In this document: one piece after another, positions 24,331 through 34,405 of the stretch
Layout of the letters: each line of letters opens with the position of its first letter
Position numbering within the stretch: position 1 is the stretch's first letter
Assembly (NCBI GenBank): GCA_014607495.2
Contig: CP053148.1
Location: 868,001 to 932,000 of the forward strand
DNA length: 64,000 bases
From: Carposina sasakii
Taxonomy: Eukaryota > Arthropoda > Insecta > Lepidoptera > Carposinidae
Reading direction: 5' to 3'
Made by a program: the position numbers and the translations under genes
Notes under the pieces: model-generated
What the model was told of the DNA's origin: nothing
Databases searched by the model: none
The model's input: the letters and a program-made list of their open reading frames with translations, nothing else

Positions 24331-24517
24331 AAAAAGGTTCAATTAAATAGTTAAGTATAACAGAATCAGCCATTAATAAAAAATATACGATTAAATTTGA
24401 AAATCAACTTATACATAATCCTACTTAAAATTTTACAAAAAAACAATTGGATTTCGTTTTAAAAAAAATAATATTTACATCAAACATAACTATGTGTTTA
24501 TATCTATCTAACATCTA

Positions 24518-24640
24518 GGTTGCCTAGCAACTTGTCACTGATCATTTATATAAACGTGGCTTTGGATCTCCTTTGTGATCCTGCAGTTGTGGCTGCCTCA
24601 TTTCAGAAACGCCATACGAACACCAATCGGCCGTCAATGT
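24518..24640 (+). repeat. D1 copy, second half
   Basis: GCAACTTGTCACTGATCATT to TTTCAGAAACG. Confidence 0.6.
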
Positions 24641-25127
24641 ATCTAATATCTCCTTTTGTAGGTAACAATACCATTAAAATTCTCTATTGCTAATATTTGA
24701 GGTAGGTTTATCTAATTTTTTTATAATTACAATATTCTTTTGTATTTAAAATAAATGAGTTAATTGACAGCAACTTGACAGGTATTGTAAGTAGACAGGC
24801 TAAGCAAAGCTTCACAAAACTTGAAAAGCTTTTGTAAACTATGAAATATCTGAAGGTTCATTATCTAGGCGTGGAAGTGACGTGCATTGTTCTAATACGT
24901 ATTGGGCATGAAATATGCATCGAATATGATTATTGATTAGATTTTTCCAATGGTCACATAGCCGAGTTGATGTTGTCTCTCCCTAAAGGAAATCAAGAAA
25001 GTCAGCATTAAATTTATCTTTCAGCAGTTAGGCTATTTATAGGCATAATTTAGGGCAGATTTTGTCAAACGTCAGTTAGCACATCTGAAGAATAAGTTGA
25101 CGCTGTTTTTCTCTAAAACTCGATAAT

Positions 25128-25485
25128 GATGATGATGATCTCCGACCGTATTTCGGTCAAAGCGACCAATCTCTACGGAGAGTGGCCAGGCACGCAGGAG
25201 ATATTGTAGTGCACAAGTGTGTGCGCAAACACAGATGTACTCTCTATTCTGTTACTCTCATAGTCCGATGGGACGGAAAGCCGACACGACCGGAGAGAAA
25301 TCAGGCGCAGGACCAACGGTTTTACGTGCTTTCTGAGGCACGAGCTAAGTGACAATTTTGCAACATTAAAATCTGTACATGAAATAAATTCATTGGTACA
25401 CGCCCGTGAATGGGTTTGAACTTACGCCTCCCGCTTGGAAGGTGCACGTCTTAACCACTAGGCTATCACCGCTTTTGATAATCAT
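25128..25485 (-). mobile_element. tRNA-headed SINE, family T3
   Basis: Same head and body as the 22244 copy. The 3' end is an (ATC)n run, like the RTE LINE ends in this window, suggesting RTE machinery mobilises it. A partial plus-strand relative lies at about 25770-25800. Confidence 0.7.
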
Positions 25486-25596
25486 AAAATTTGACAATAG
25501 AGACAGCATATACTATATTCCTCCGACTCGGCCCTAATTCTTCCTTCTGATGATTGGAAAAAACGGCACCAATATGAATAAAATTCGTCATCCGAG

Positions 25597-25712
25597 TAAT
25601 TGACCCGGTAGCTCAGTGGTTAGAGCGACTGGCACGGTATGCAGTGGTCGTGGGTTCGATTCCCAAACGGGTGAAGAATTTTCTCATTTCTTTACTAATA
25701 ATTTTATAAAAT
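25597..25712 (+). mobile_element. tRNA-derived SINE, family T1, best copy
   Basis: Starts GACCCGGTAGCTCAGTGGTT, keeps both internal promoter boxes and the CATTTCTTTACTAATAA tail. Confidence 0.8.
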
Positions 25713-26749
25713 TCATTATTTTGATGACCGTTTGGCGTAGATCGTAGTAGATAGATAGATAGATAGAATTTATGTTGCAAAATTGTCACTTAGCTCGTGC
25801 CTCAGTAAGCACTGTTATAATCTCATTGTTGTCTTATATTATATTTTTTCTATTATTTTCTTGATTTGTGTTGTCTGTATATGTGTACATGCCAAAAGTC
25901 AAATAAACGATCTATTTATCTAAGTAACAGGACTTTGAACGATGAAAAATAATGTGTAGGCTCGAATCTAATATTTTATCAATTTACTTTCAAGATTCGA
26001 ACTCAGATGTTTGTTTCTATATGTCTTATCTTAAGCTTAGGATTTTTAAAAGAGCGGCGCTATCATATAGCTGCTTTGAAGGAACTGTTCACATGTGGAC
26101 ACCGTAAAGAGGTTATGGTTTTGCGTGTGCACCACCGCTAGGTACCGCTAGCACACCGGTATTAGAAAACTAAGGTTAGATATTTATGTACCGTACTTCC
26201 TACAATATAAAAGCTATGGGATCTTAGTTTGAAACATGTCACACACAAACACAGCACATAGAGCAGTCATCGCATAGGTTGCCATGACAACGTGACTATT
26301 GTACAATTTTCGCAATAGCTCTGCTATAGATAAACAAGACAATAAGCCAGCCGGTCATCGAACTTGTGGACCGAAAATCGTTCAACAACCCTACAAAGGC
26401 CTTCATGTCACACTAGATGTCCCGTTACCATATGACAGGAGTTGAGGTCGTCAACGCCTTGCCCAGAACAATACGTGCGTGTATATGACAGTTTAATCAA
26501 CAGGATTGGAAATTTCATCAGCACATATAGAACAGAAATTTCGGGAATGTTAGGCTGCCTTTCTACGATAGATGTGCAACGTAGCATAACTACTCTCTCG
26601 TCCCATATTAGACCTCTGTGCGCCGCTGCCGCTTCCCTTGTATCGAAATATAGCACTCGAGCTGGTGATACGTGGTATATATCTGCTGGAAAGTCGGCCG
26701 TAGGACCGCGAGAAAAGAAAAACACCTCAATTACAGTAATACGAGTAGT

Positions 26750-26947
26750 AGATTCATACGGTCTGTGAAACCTATTGTTGGTTTATAAAGGAGAAGAGAG
26801 TTGGTGGCCATAAAGCCCCCAAACGTCAAATTTTTTTTGCAGACCGTAACAAATATATAAAGTAATAAAAAAGTAAAATAATAAAAAATGTCAATCGGCA
26901 AATAAGTTGTGTATGCTTTCATGTCGAATAAATTTCCTTTTCAAAAA
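26750..26947 (+). mobile_element. LINE-like 3' tail (D8)
   Basis: GGTGGCCATAAAGCCCCC and GTCGAATAAATT. The ~350 bp upstream (26408-26740) is more GC-rich, open on both strands and unrecognised; it may be the LINE body. Confidence 0.5.
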
Positions 26948-27216
26948 AAAAATACGTAAATAAATAAATAATACGTAAAATAATAAGAAATAAAATTCAA
27001 TGGCTGTTATTGTAAAACCACTATGTATCTACTTTCTTGCTTTTACACAATACGCTAAAGACGGCCATGTTGACAAAACATGTCTCCGATGGCCGTGCGA
27101 AACGAGGCAAGATACCTAGATACAGTCTTTAAAATTTTCACGACACTAAGGTCTGGTTCACATTGGTCATGTAGCAAAGCCATCTAATTGGATGCAGATA
27201 GAACCAAAAATGGTTG

Positions 27217-27479
27217 GCCGCGTGGTGCCGGCAGAGTAGAATTCGTACCACCCCATGTCTGCCCGTGGGTATCGTACGAGGCGATTAAGGATTTCCGGGA
27301 GGTGGGCAGCAGCGCCCCCCGTGTTGACAACATAGTCCAAAATACAAACTGTGGTCACCGACCCGCCTGCCCAGCATGGTGACTATTTGCAAATACGCCC
27401 CATGGCAGTCTTGTGGCATACCCTGGGGGAGGCCTACGTCCAGCAGTGAACTGCAACAGGCTGATGATGATGATGATGA
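27217..27479 (+). mobile_element. RTE-related 3'-end repeat (D3), long copy
   Basis: From CGTGGTGCCGGCAGAGTAG to CAACAGGCTGATGATGATG; the most complete plus-strand copy. Confidence 0.65.
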
Positions 27480-27552
27480 GAACCAAAAATACTAGAACGC
27501 ATTATCAAAGTTTCACACCGCTATACAAGGGCCAAATAAAAACTAGTGGCCC

Positions 27553-27640
27553 AGTGAAACCGCCGTTAAAGCTGTAGTAGGTAGTGGCCGATGCCATAAG
27601 TCTTGGGTTCGACTTCCGGTAGGTGCAAACATTATGTTTA
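27553..27640 (+). mobile_element. SINE T2 head fragment
   Basis: GTAGGTAGTGGCCGATGCC and TTGGGTTCGACTTCCGG keep the tRNA-like head; the body is replaced by unrelated sequence. Confidence 0.55.
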
Positions 27641-28029
27641 GGGATTTAGGTGGATCGCGTCGCGTCAAAGGGAAAGTTTTAAGAGTAGGTCAAAGAGTTA
27701 CCTGTGTATTTTCTCTTCTTTCTTCTTCCGCGCGGAATTTATCGTAGGGTTTAGGTTCACAGTTCACTATAGTCCACCTTTAGGGGAAGGGCACTCTGAT
27801 TGGGTAGGTCAGTTTGTCACATACAAAAATCCACTTGTCAGAGAAGTCAGTACCGCGGTGTTGGGCAACTGGCAGATTCAGGCCGGGGAAAACACGTGGT
27901 CCGCATTCGCAGCGAGAAAAGAGATTAGAAAAGGGAGAAACAAAATTATAGTTTTAACACATTGATATGAAGAATATTGATGTTTGTTTCCGAGTCATGG
28001 ATATCTTTGTTCTTATCGTGATGCAGATG

Positions 28030-28132
28030 CTGAAGATCAGTGATAAGTTGCCAGCTCATCACTTCAGAGAACGTCCCTTCCTTAGTCGACTCTTACAATA
28101 TGCAAGGAAGGAGATGCAGTTGATGTATTCTA
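28030..28132 (-). repeat. D1 copy, first half
   Basis: CTTAGTCGACTCTTACAATA with GATGCAGTTGATGTATTC. Confidence 0.55.
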
Positions 28133-28193
28133 GCTCCTCATCAGCATAGGATAGAACAGTTCACATTTTAGGTAAACGGTAAAACTGAAGAAT

Positions 28194-28326
28194 ACTACTA
28201 ACCGAACTTGTACATCTCAACTATGAGTATACACTCAAAATTGGTCAGAAGTGGCACAATATGGTTCTATCGGCCCTTGGTACACTGCCTACCCCGTAAG
28301 GGATAAAGGCGTAATTATATGTATTT
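28194..28326 (+). repeat. D2 copy, 3' half
   Basis: TACTACTAACCGAACTTGTA to TAATTATATGTAT. Confidence 0.6.
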
Positions 28327-28837
28327 GGCAACGTTTGTGATCCGGTGTGACGTTATTGGTGCGTAGGAGTACAGCTTTGTATCGCGACGTTCGTTCACAC
28401 GTCTCGGATTTCCTCTTGGAATCACCAGAGAATACCCTACTGTTACACAGAACTAGTTTATTTGTTATGGTATTTTTCTGCATTTTGAATGTAGATATGT
28501 ACAGTCGTGCCCCATATAAAAGGGACCTGAATTGTTCTATATATAATATGTCATCTGAAGGCAAAAATAAATCGACATTTGCGAATAATAAGGCAATTCA
28601 ACAGCTATAAGTGTGAAGAGAGGATCAGTTAAACCCACTGACGGTAAGACTATGTTGTTCAATGTGCACCGGTTCTAGAATTATTTTATATTTTAGAGCC
28701 ACAAGTCTCAAAGGAGAGCTGCAGCCAGACCAAAATACGAGTAGTACCTACACAAATATCTAGGTTCCGTTCTACATGACAATATTACTATCTAAGTATA
28801 TATAAGTATTACAAATGTCCTTTTGGTACATTTAGCA

Positions 28838-28954
28838 CATCGGAGCCAGATGTAAGAGATAAATGACAAGGAACTAGTTCATCGCCTAAAAAACCTATTC
28901 CGGACTTCCATAGTTGATTCCTACGACATGCACGGAAGGAGATGCAGCTTTGTA
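28838..28954 (-). repeat. D1 copy
   Basis: Degenerate (AGTTGATTCCTACGACATGC) but collinear. Confidence 0.5.
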
Positions 28955-29534
28955 CAAACGATAAATATATACGAGGCATAAGATTCAGGTATGTATATTA
29001 ATTATTTTTTTACTCCCATGAGAGACAGGAAAAGCGAGTTCAATTTAAGTGTGTCAAAGGCATACATATTCTGCCTTTGACATAATAATAAACCCCCAAC
29101 TCCTCCATGAGAAAAAAAACAGCCTTAAACTACTTTTATAAGCCGGCATGCACTTTACTTCATTTTTAATGGAGCTTAAAGTAAGTCTGTTTTAAATATT
29201 TTTCCATAAAAATACAGTAAATTTGAGCTCGGTCTCGGCGCGGGTGATTTACCGGCCAAGTTTCAAGTCACATTACTGAGATTCTAATCAAGAGGTATGG
29301 TGGCGCATATTAAGAGATCCCAGATAAAATAACCAAATAATGTTCAGCTATTTGGGTCTGAACAAAATATTTATTAATATAATGTACATTTCGCAGGCAT
29401 ATTGAATATCCAAATAATATTTAAGCTTATGTAATGTAAATTTTTCAGTCGTAAATAATCTTGTGATATTTCAAAGGCCCTATAGGTAGGTATGTTGAAT
29501 AATTCTGATTTAAAACAAAACTTGTACCGCCGGT

Positions 29535-29637
29535 CACAACTTGTCACTAATCTCTGACATCTGGCCGACTTATGCTAAACGCAGATGTAGGATCTCGTTT
29601 GTGATTCGGCAGTTATGGTACCCTATTTTGGGAATAC
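29535..29637 (+). repeat. D1 copy, second half
   Basis: CACAACTTGTCACTAATC to CCCTATTTTGGGAATACC; abuts the RTE fragment at 29655. Confidence 0.6.
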
Positions 29638-29654
29638 CGCTGTATGTATGTATG

Positions 29655-29812
29655 TCGTCTTCGTCGTCAGCCTATTACAGTCCACTGCTGGACGTAGGCC
29701 TCCCCCAGTGTACGCCACATGGCTCGTTTTTTGCCATCCTGTCACTACCAGCCGTCCTCCTTAAGTCATCGGTCCATCTGGCCGGAGGGCGCCCAACGCT
29801 ACGCTTGCATAT
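29655..29812 (-). mobile_element. RTE 3' fragment
   Basis: Inverted GGCCTCCCCCAGTGTACGCC and CATCTGGCCGGAGGGCGCCC; close to the 19080 subtype. Confidence 0.6.
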
Positions 29813-30245
29813 ATTTACTACATTTAAAATATTCTAGTAACATAAGACCGTAAGATTTTTTTTTAAAGTTGCGTCATTTCACGAAGTACTCTAAAAAAAT
29901 ATTATATTCCAGTACCTAACTTAGGTACGTAAGTTTTTTTTACATTTAAATCTAAATTATATTTTTTTATTAAATTTAAAATATTTGCAAGTCACATTTT
30001 TTGGCGGAACATGTCTCTGATCAATAGAATAATAATTTTATTGCACCATATTTTCAGTAAAAAAATTATTATTTAATTTCGTTTCGCGACGTTTATGAGA
30101 GTAGTATGAACCCTGGCATCTAGTTTATCGCGAGCGATGATTGCATTACTCTGGATGCATGCATGCTCGATTGGACTGTAATTGCATTCTTACTCGTCTG
30201 CCATTTTGGACGAGTTTAACTACGAAATGGATGCATCAAGTATGT

Positions 30246-30521
30246 ATAAGATACATACATATAATCACACCTTTATCCCTTACGGGGTAGGCAGAGAACC
30301 AAGGGCCGATGGAATCAGATGGTGCCACTTCTGACCAATTTTGAGGGTATAGTTGAGATGTACAAGTTCGGTTAGTAGTGACAGGTGGTCAGCCAGCCCA
30401 TCGCCTACAAAACACCAAGACCCTCTTGTCCCTCTACTGCAAGAGTAAGTATATTCTTTGCTCTACTGACTTGTACGTACAGTACCTACGCCCGGGAAAG
30501 GAAGCAGCTGTAGTATTATAC
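30246..30521 (-). repeat. D2 copy, full length
   Basis: Inverted, with a ~40-bp internal duplication around TCTACTGCAAGAG. Confidence 0.65.
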
Positions 30522-30697
30522 GTGTGAGGGTGGTGAAAAGGGAAGCGCTTCCGGCCCCGCCGGGCCGCTGGTTGATGTTCGGCCCATTATATATTCCAAT
30601 CCGTGAGAAACTTCGATATCGCGTTCTAGGATTTTGCATTCGATTGTGGTTCTCTCCTGCATCCGATAGATGGCTCCGCTACATACGTTTTTTTTTT

Positions 30698-31186
30698 CTC
30701 GGAACTTTGTGCCACCTTTATGTCGGAGGCATAACCGCTAATTTTGAACTGCAAATGGTTATATTGACCGGCTGTTGACCGTACGTATGAAATTTTTGAT
30801 TAAATTTTGTCGCGTCGGGGTACCGCTTTTTACCTTGAAAAATACTTACCTAAATCAAATGATTCCTACCTAATCACAATATTCTTATAAAAAAATTACC
30901 TATCTAAACAAAATTATATTTATATTACTGATATAATGTTTTAAAGTAAGTAGGTATTCAGAATTAAAGTGAAGTAAGCTATTACAATTATATTTGTATA
31001 AAAATGTGATTGAGGACTTCTTAATGTGTGCTTCTAACGTTAGGCTAATAAATTAGAGCGGTCCCCCGACGCGACAAAATTTAATCAAAAGTTTCATACG
31101 TACGGTCAACACCAGGCCAAGATAACCATTTGCAGTTAAAAATTAGCGGTTATGCCTCCGACATAAAGGTGGCACAAAGTCCCGAG
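30698..31186. mobile_element. Element with 130-bp inverted ends
   Basis: 30698-30827 and 31057-31186 are inverted copies with few differences (CTCGGRACTTTGTGCC outside, CGCGACAAAATTTAATC inside). The 230-bp middle is AT-rich and non-coding. No target duplication identified. Confidence 0.7.
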
Positions 31187-31893
31187 TAGATAGTCTGACA
31201 TGCTTTAGTTGGTACTTACGTAGTGTTAAAAGTTATTTTTTGCTTTTTATAGGGTTTAGCATTTTAAACCTTTTATCATAATGATTGCATACTTTTTTTG
31301 GGTCGGGGTTTTTTTATTCTTTTCTAAATACAAAACCCTAAAAAGTATTTCAATATTTTTTTTTTAAATTAATGCACCCTTTATCTCTGGAATGACTTTT
31401 TTTTATTTTCCGTAGTTGATACAAGATATTCTAATTGTAAGTAAAAACATTCTGTCTCGCTCACACCTTTGATTTATAATGATCCCGGCTCAGGAGAGTC
31501 CGAGAAGGATAATGGGGACATCCGAGGCAAGTCTTGTAAGCGAACTGCCATGTATAGATTAGGTAATTTCAAGAAGTGACACTTTGTTTGAATGGGGGTT
31601 TTCTGATAAGTTAAAATAACTGTCAAAAATAGATGGCGTTACCTACATCTCCTCCTACCTAGCTCCCCCTCCCCCTTCACCTCTCCATACAGAATTAGGG
31701 GTAGGGTTTCGCTTACGCCATCTATCCAGGCGATTTGTACCTACTATTTTTTTTTACTTTTAATATAATTATTGTAAATAAACATTTGCCTTTTCGGACA
31801 CAATACAATATCATATTTGATATATTTAGATCTAAAATGTCGTGCTTAACGGGTGCATAAATTTTCACATGATTTATAAGTTGTATAATAATA
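31187..31893. other. No gene seen
   Basis: AT-rich, with AGATGGCG/CGCCATCT words near 31633 and 31715 that face each other. Confidence 0.5.
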
Positions 31894-32075
31894 CTAGCGA
31901 CCCACCCTGGCTTCGCACGGGTGTAATACTAATACTATACATATCAACCTTCCTCTTAAATCACTCTATCTATTAAAAAAACCGCATTAAAATCTGTTGC
32001 GTAACATAAAAGATCAAGGCATACATAGTGACAGACAGACAGTGGGAAGCGCCTTTGTTTTATACTATGCTGTGA
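31894..32075 (-). mobile_element. Helitron-like element, second family
   Basis: Minus-strand relative of 11131-11335: CTAGCGACCCACCCTGGC terminus, internal GACAGACAGACAG and an AAAACAAAGGCGC block near the start. Confidence 0.65.
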
Positions 32076-32267
32076 TAATAATAATCCACACCATATTAAA
32101 GATCTCTTAAAAGGGCCTCCTTATCTTGGCTACGGCCCGATGCATGCCTCTCAAAGGACCGGGACTTTTTAGTTCCGAGAATCATGAAAAAAATATTTAT
32201 TTATTAACAAGTAGGTATTGCAAATATTGCACCAAAAGTGTTCTAAGTGGTCACAAACAAAGTGTGA

Positions 32268-32388
32268 CAGGTCACCAACCCGCCTGCCGACCGTGGTAAC
32301 TATGGGCAAAACCCCTGTATGGCAGTAGCCATGTGGCGTGCACTGGGGAAGGCCTACGTCCAGCAGTAGACTGCAATAGGCTGAAGAA
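32268..32388 (+). mobile_element. D3 fragment
   Basis: GTCACCAACCCGCCTGCC to CAATAGGCTGAAGAA; only the last ~120 bases of the family. Confidence 0.6.
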
Positions 32389-32719
32389 AGGTATTGTTAA
32401 TATTGCACCTAAAGTGTTCTAAGTGTTCGTGAACAAAGTATCCTTTCCGTTTTTCTAGCTAATCTATGACCCCGTGTCATCGTAAAGTGAACGGGAGTAG
32501 GAAATTAAGGTTCCACAATAGCATCTTACTTAAAAAGTTCAGCTCCCCGGAGAGCTTCCCCTTAATTCCGTGAAATTCCGCGACGCGGTGTATTTAATGC
32601 CGGAAATAATTTAAAAGTTTTAAATTAATATTATGAATGTGAGTGTGGATTAAATGGAATATAACAGAAAACTTTATTTGTGTGTTTACAAGTTAAAATA
32701 AATCGAGTGACAAATTTGC

Positions 32720-32823
32720 TCAGTCAGCTGGTAGTGACTGGATGGCAAAAACAGGATCTCGAGCCATGTAGCTCTGGGGGAGGCCTACGTCCAGCAGTCG
32801 ACTGCAATTAGGCAGATGATGAA
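32720..32823 (+). mobile_element. RTE 3' fragment
   Basis: GGGGGAGGCCTACGTCCAGC near the end and an AGATGATGA tail; 19080 subtype. Confidence 0.6.
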
Positions 32824-32825
32824 TA

Positions 32826-33219
32826 TTAAATACAGGATGTTTTTTTGTGGCCACCTTTAACGAAGGGTACGTACTCTATACATGAAATAAAGTAAGTTTA
32901 TGCCAAAAAAAAATGCTGGGAAAAAAAAATATTTTTTTTGAAAAAAATTTTAAATTCCTTGATCGTGCGAAATTTATAGTGTCTAGTGTTTATGTTAGTT
33001 TTTTTATAGACAGATATTAATTATTTTTCGTGAAAAATGCCTGCTACGCGCGTCTATGTGCATTTATGCAGAAAAACGCAGTCTATTTACTCAACTTTGG
33101 ACCCTAATATTTTGGAAACCAGACACTTCCCAGGTATGCTTCCATGGAGAAAAATGATCGTGATGATGAGGAGATTCCGTAGTTTTCGGGAACGTTGACG
33201 ACCAAAAATCATTCTGTAT
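32826..33219 (+). repeat. Dispersed repeat D5, left flank of the DNA transposon
   Basis: Matches 51627-51810 joined to 52880-53078 (AACGAAGGGTACGTACTC to GACGACCAAAAATCA). The match stops at the transposon boundary, and the expected continuation is not found right of the element. Not coding. Confidence 0.7.
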
Positions 33220-33256
33220 ATATCGCTACTTCGGGGAAGAAAGGGCGTAAAAGCCA
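33220..33256 (+). repeat. Left terminal inverted repeat and ATAT flank
   Basis: The 33 bases from 33224 are the exact reverse complement of 43848-43880. The inner part contains GGCGTAAAAGCC, the same word that recurs in the subterminal regions. The left flank breaks a dispersed repeat whose other copy reads on as TCTGTATAGCC at about 53078. Confidence 0.9.
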
Positions 33257-33555
33257 CTTTTGGCCAAAATGAGTTAATAATGCAACTTTGTTTAGTTTTC
33301 GACGCTCTATCGATCTGTATATTTAAAATTTCAATATTCCCAAAAAAATGGCTTTTACCCCCATGATTTTTTTCTCAGCAAAACCATTTTTATTAAAAAA
33401 AATTGACGTATATGACATTATTTAATTATTTCAAATTAATAAGGGCGTATCACCATAGTATGAAAGAATATTTGGTCGTAAATACAATATTTATTACGTA
33501 ATGACTTTTACGACATTTTTACTTGGCAATTTAAATATGATTTGGCTTTTACGCC
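33244..33555. promoter_or_regulatory. Left subterminal motif cluster (candidate transposase binding sites)
   Basis: Copies or near copies of GGCTTTTACGCC occur in both orientations: within the left terminal repeat (33244-33255), about 33350 (GGCTTTTACCCCC), about 33505 (GACTTTTACGAC) and about 33543-33555 (GGCTTTTACGCCC). Repeated short words near the ends are typical of transposase binding sites; the function here is inference. Confidence 0.55.
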
Positions 33556-33815
33556 CTTGCACAAAAATAAAAACTTGGAGTTACAGCATTCAAATCGTAA
33601 CAATAACAATTTCTTTAGTCTAAAAATCGGAGAGTAATCATGTCATTTATCGTTGTCTCTTATGCGTACGTTAAACAGTCTTACAATGGAGTGAGATAGA
33701 AACATAATTTATTTAGCCAATAAAGCGCGCGCGCTGCCGACGACACACGCACAAACACAATCGCAACCTGCATGTACACGACTTACCACAAGTGAAGTCC
33801 ACGTGTCCAATCTTG

Positions 33816-33820
33816 TCAGT
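33816..33820 (+). promoter_or_regulatory. Candidate initiator (TCAGT) of the transposase gene
   Basis: TCAGT matches the arthropod initiator core and lies about 96 bases upstream of the exon 1 ATG in a moderately GC-rich stretch. I see no clear TATA box or perfect downstream element, so this is only a plausible start site. Confidence 0.25.
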
Positions 33821-33913
33821 CTGTCAATCGCAGTTTCTTTACCGGATTGTTATTGTTTACGTTCCGTTTGAATATTAATACAGTGCGAATAAGTTACTTG
33901 TTTAATTAAAAAA

Positions 33914-34008
33914 ATGGATAATACGAAGCCGAAAGCCTTGGATTCCTTGCTAAAAAGAAGGAATATCGTTAATGCATTATTACAAAGCCGTCGTCGTTCA
34001 TCACAAAG
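33914..34008 (+). CDS. Transposase exon 1 (31 codons plus two bases)
   Basis: The ATG opens a short basic peptide starting MDNTKPKALDSLLKRR and ending in an arginine- and serine-rich stretch. It is followed by a good splice donor, AAAG|GTAAGT, at 34009. Two bases (AG) remain after codon 31. They join with A at 39852 behind the acceptor TTTCCAG (39845-39851) to make an arginine codon, and the frame then runs on without a stop into the large ORF. The exon is too short to stand alone. The case for it rests on the donor, the matching phase and its place just inside the left end. The intron now holds the Gypsy element. Confidence 0.65.
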
Positions 34009-34111
34009 GTAAGTTTTAAGTAATAGTACAGTACCTATCTATTATTCTTGGCTCAAACTGTTTAGACGTGCTTACCTAATGTGATGTTTCTTTAGTTAGA
34101 GATATTCGTAG

Positions 34112-34346
34112 TGTAGCGCGCCACCTATCTGACAGCGAGCGCGTTCGCGAGCGGCCTGCTCGCGTAGTCCGTTGCCCCGCTCGCTACCGCTAGGAGCTCT
34201 CTTGCAATTATGCTATATTTTACTTAATTTGTATGTATTGTTTGGTTCAGTCAATTTAATATAACTCCTACGTTAAAACCAGTGTTTCTTTTGCTGAAGA
34301 AGGTTCACGCCCATCCGAAACGAAGCATACCATCTCGCTTCCCACA
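34112..34346 (+). repeat. 5' LTR of the Gypsy element
   Basis: Matches 39097-39332 almost base for base. The first ~80 bases are GC-rich and correspond, in the 3' copy, to the last codons of the Pol frame. Confidence 0.95.
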
Positions 34347-34348
34347 AA

Positions 34349-34362
34349 TGGCGCCCAACAGG
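34349..34362 (+). other. Primer-binding site
   Basis: TGGCGCCCAACAGG sits two bases after the 5' LTR. The TGGCGCCC start matches the 3' end of lysine tRNA as used by many retroelements; the exact tRNA is not proven. Confidence 0.7.
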
Positions 34363-34405
34363 GGGGGCGTGAAAATTTTTTTTCGGTAAATTTTCACTGT
34401 CTATC

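Noticed and set aside
25597..25670. Possible tRNA gene
   Set aside because: A and B boxes are present, but the sequence runs into a shared non-tRNA tail found in two other copies, so it is a SINE head.
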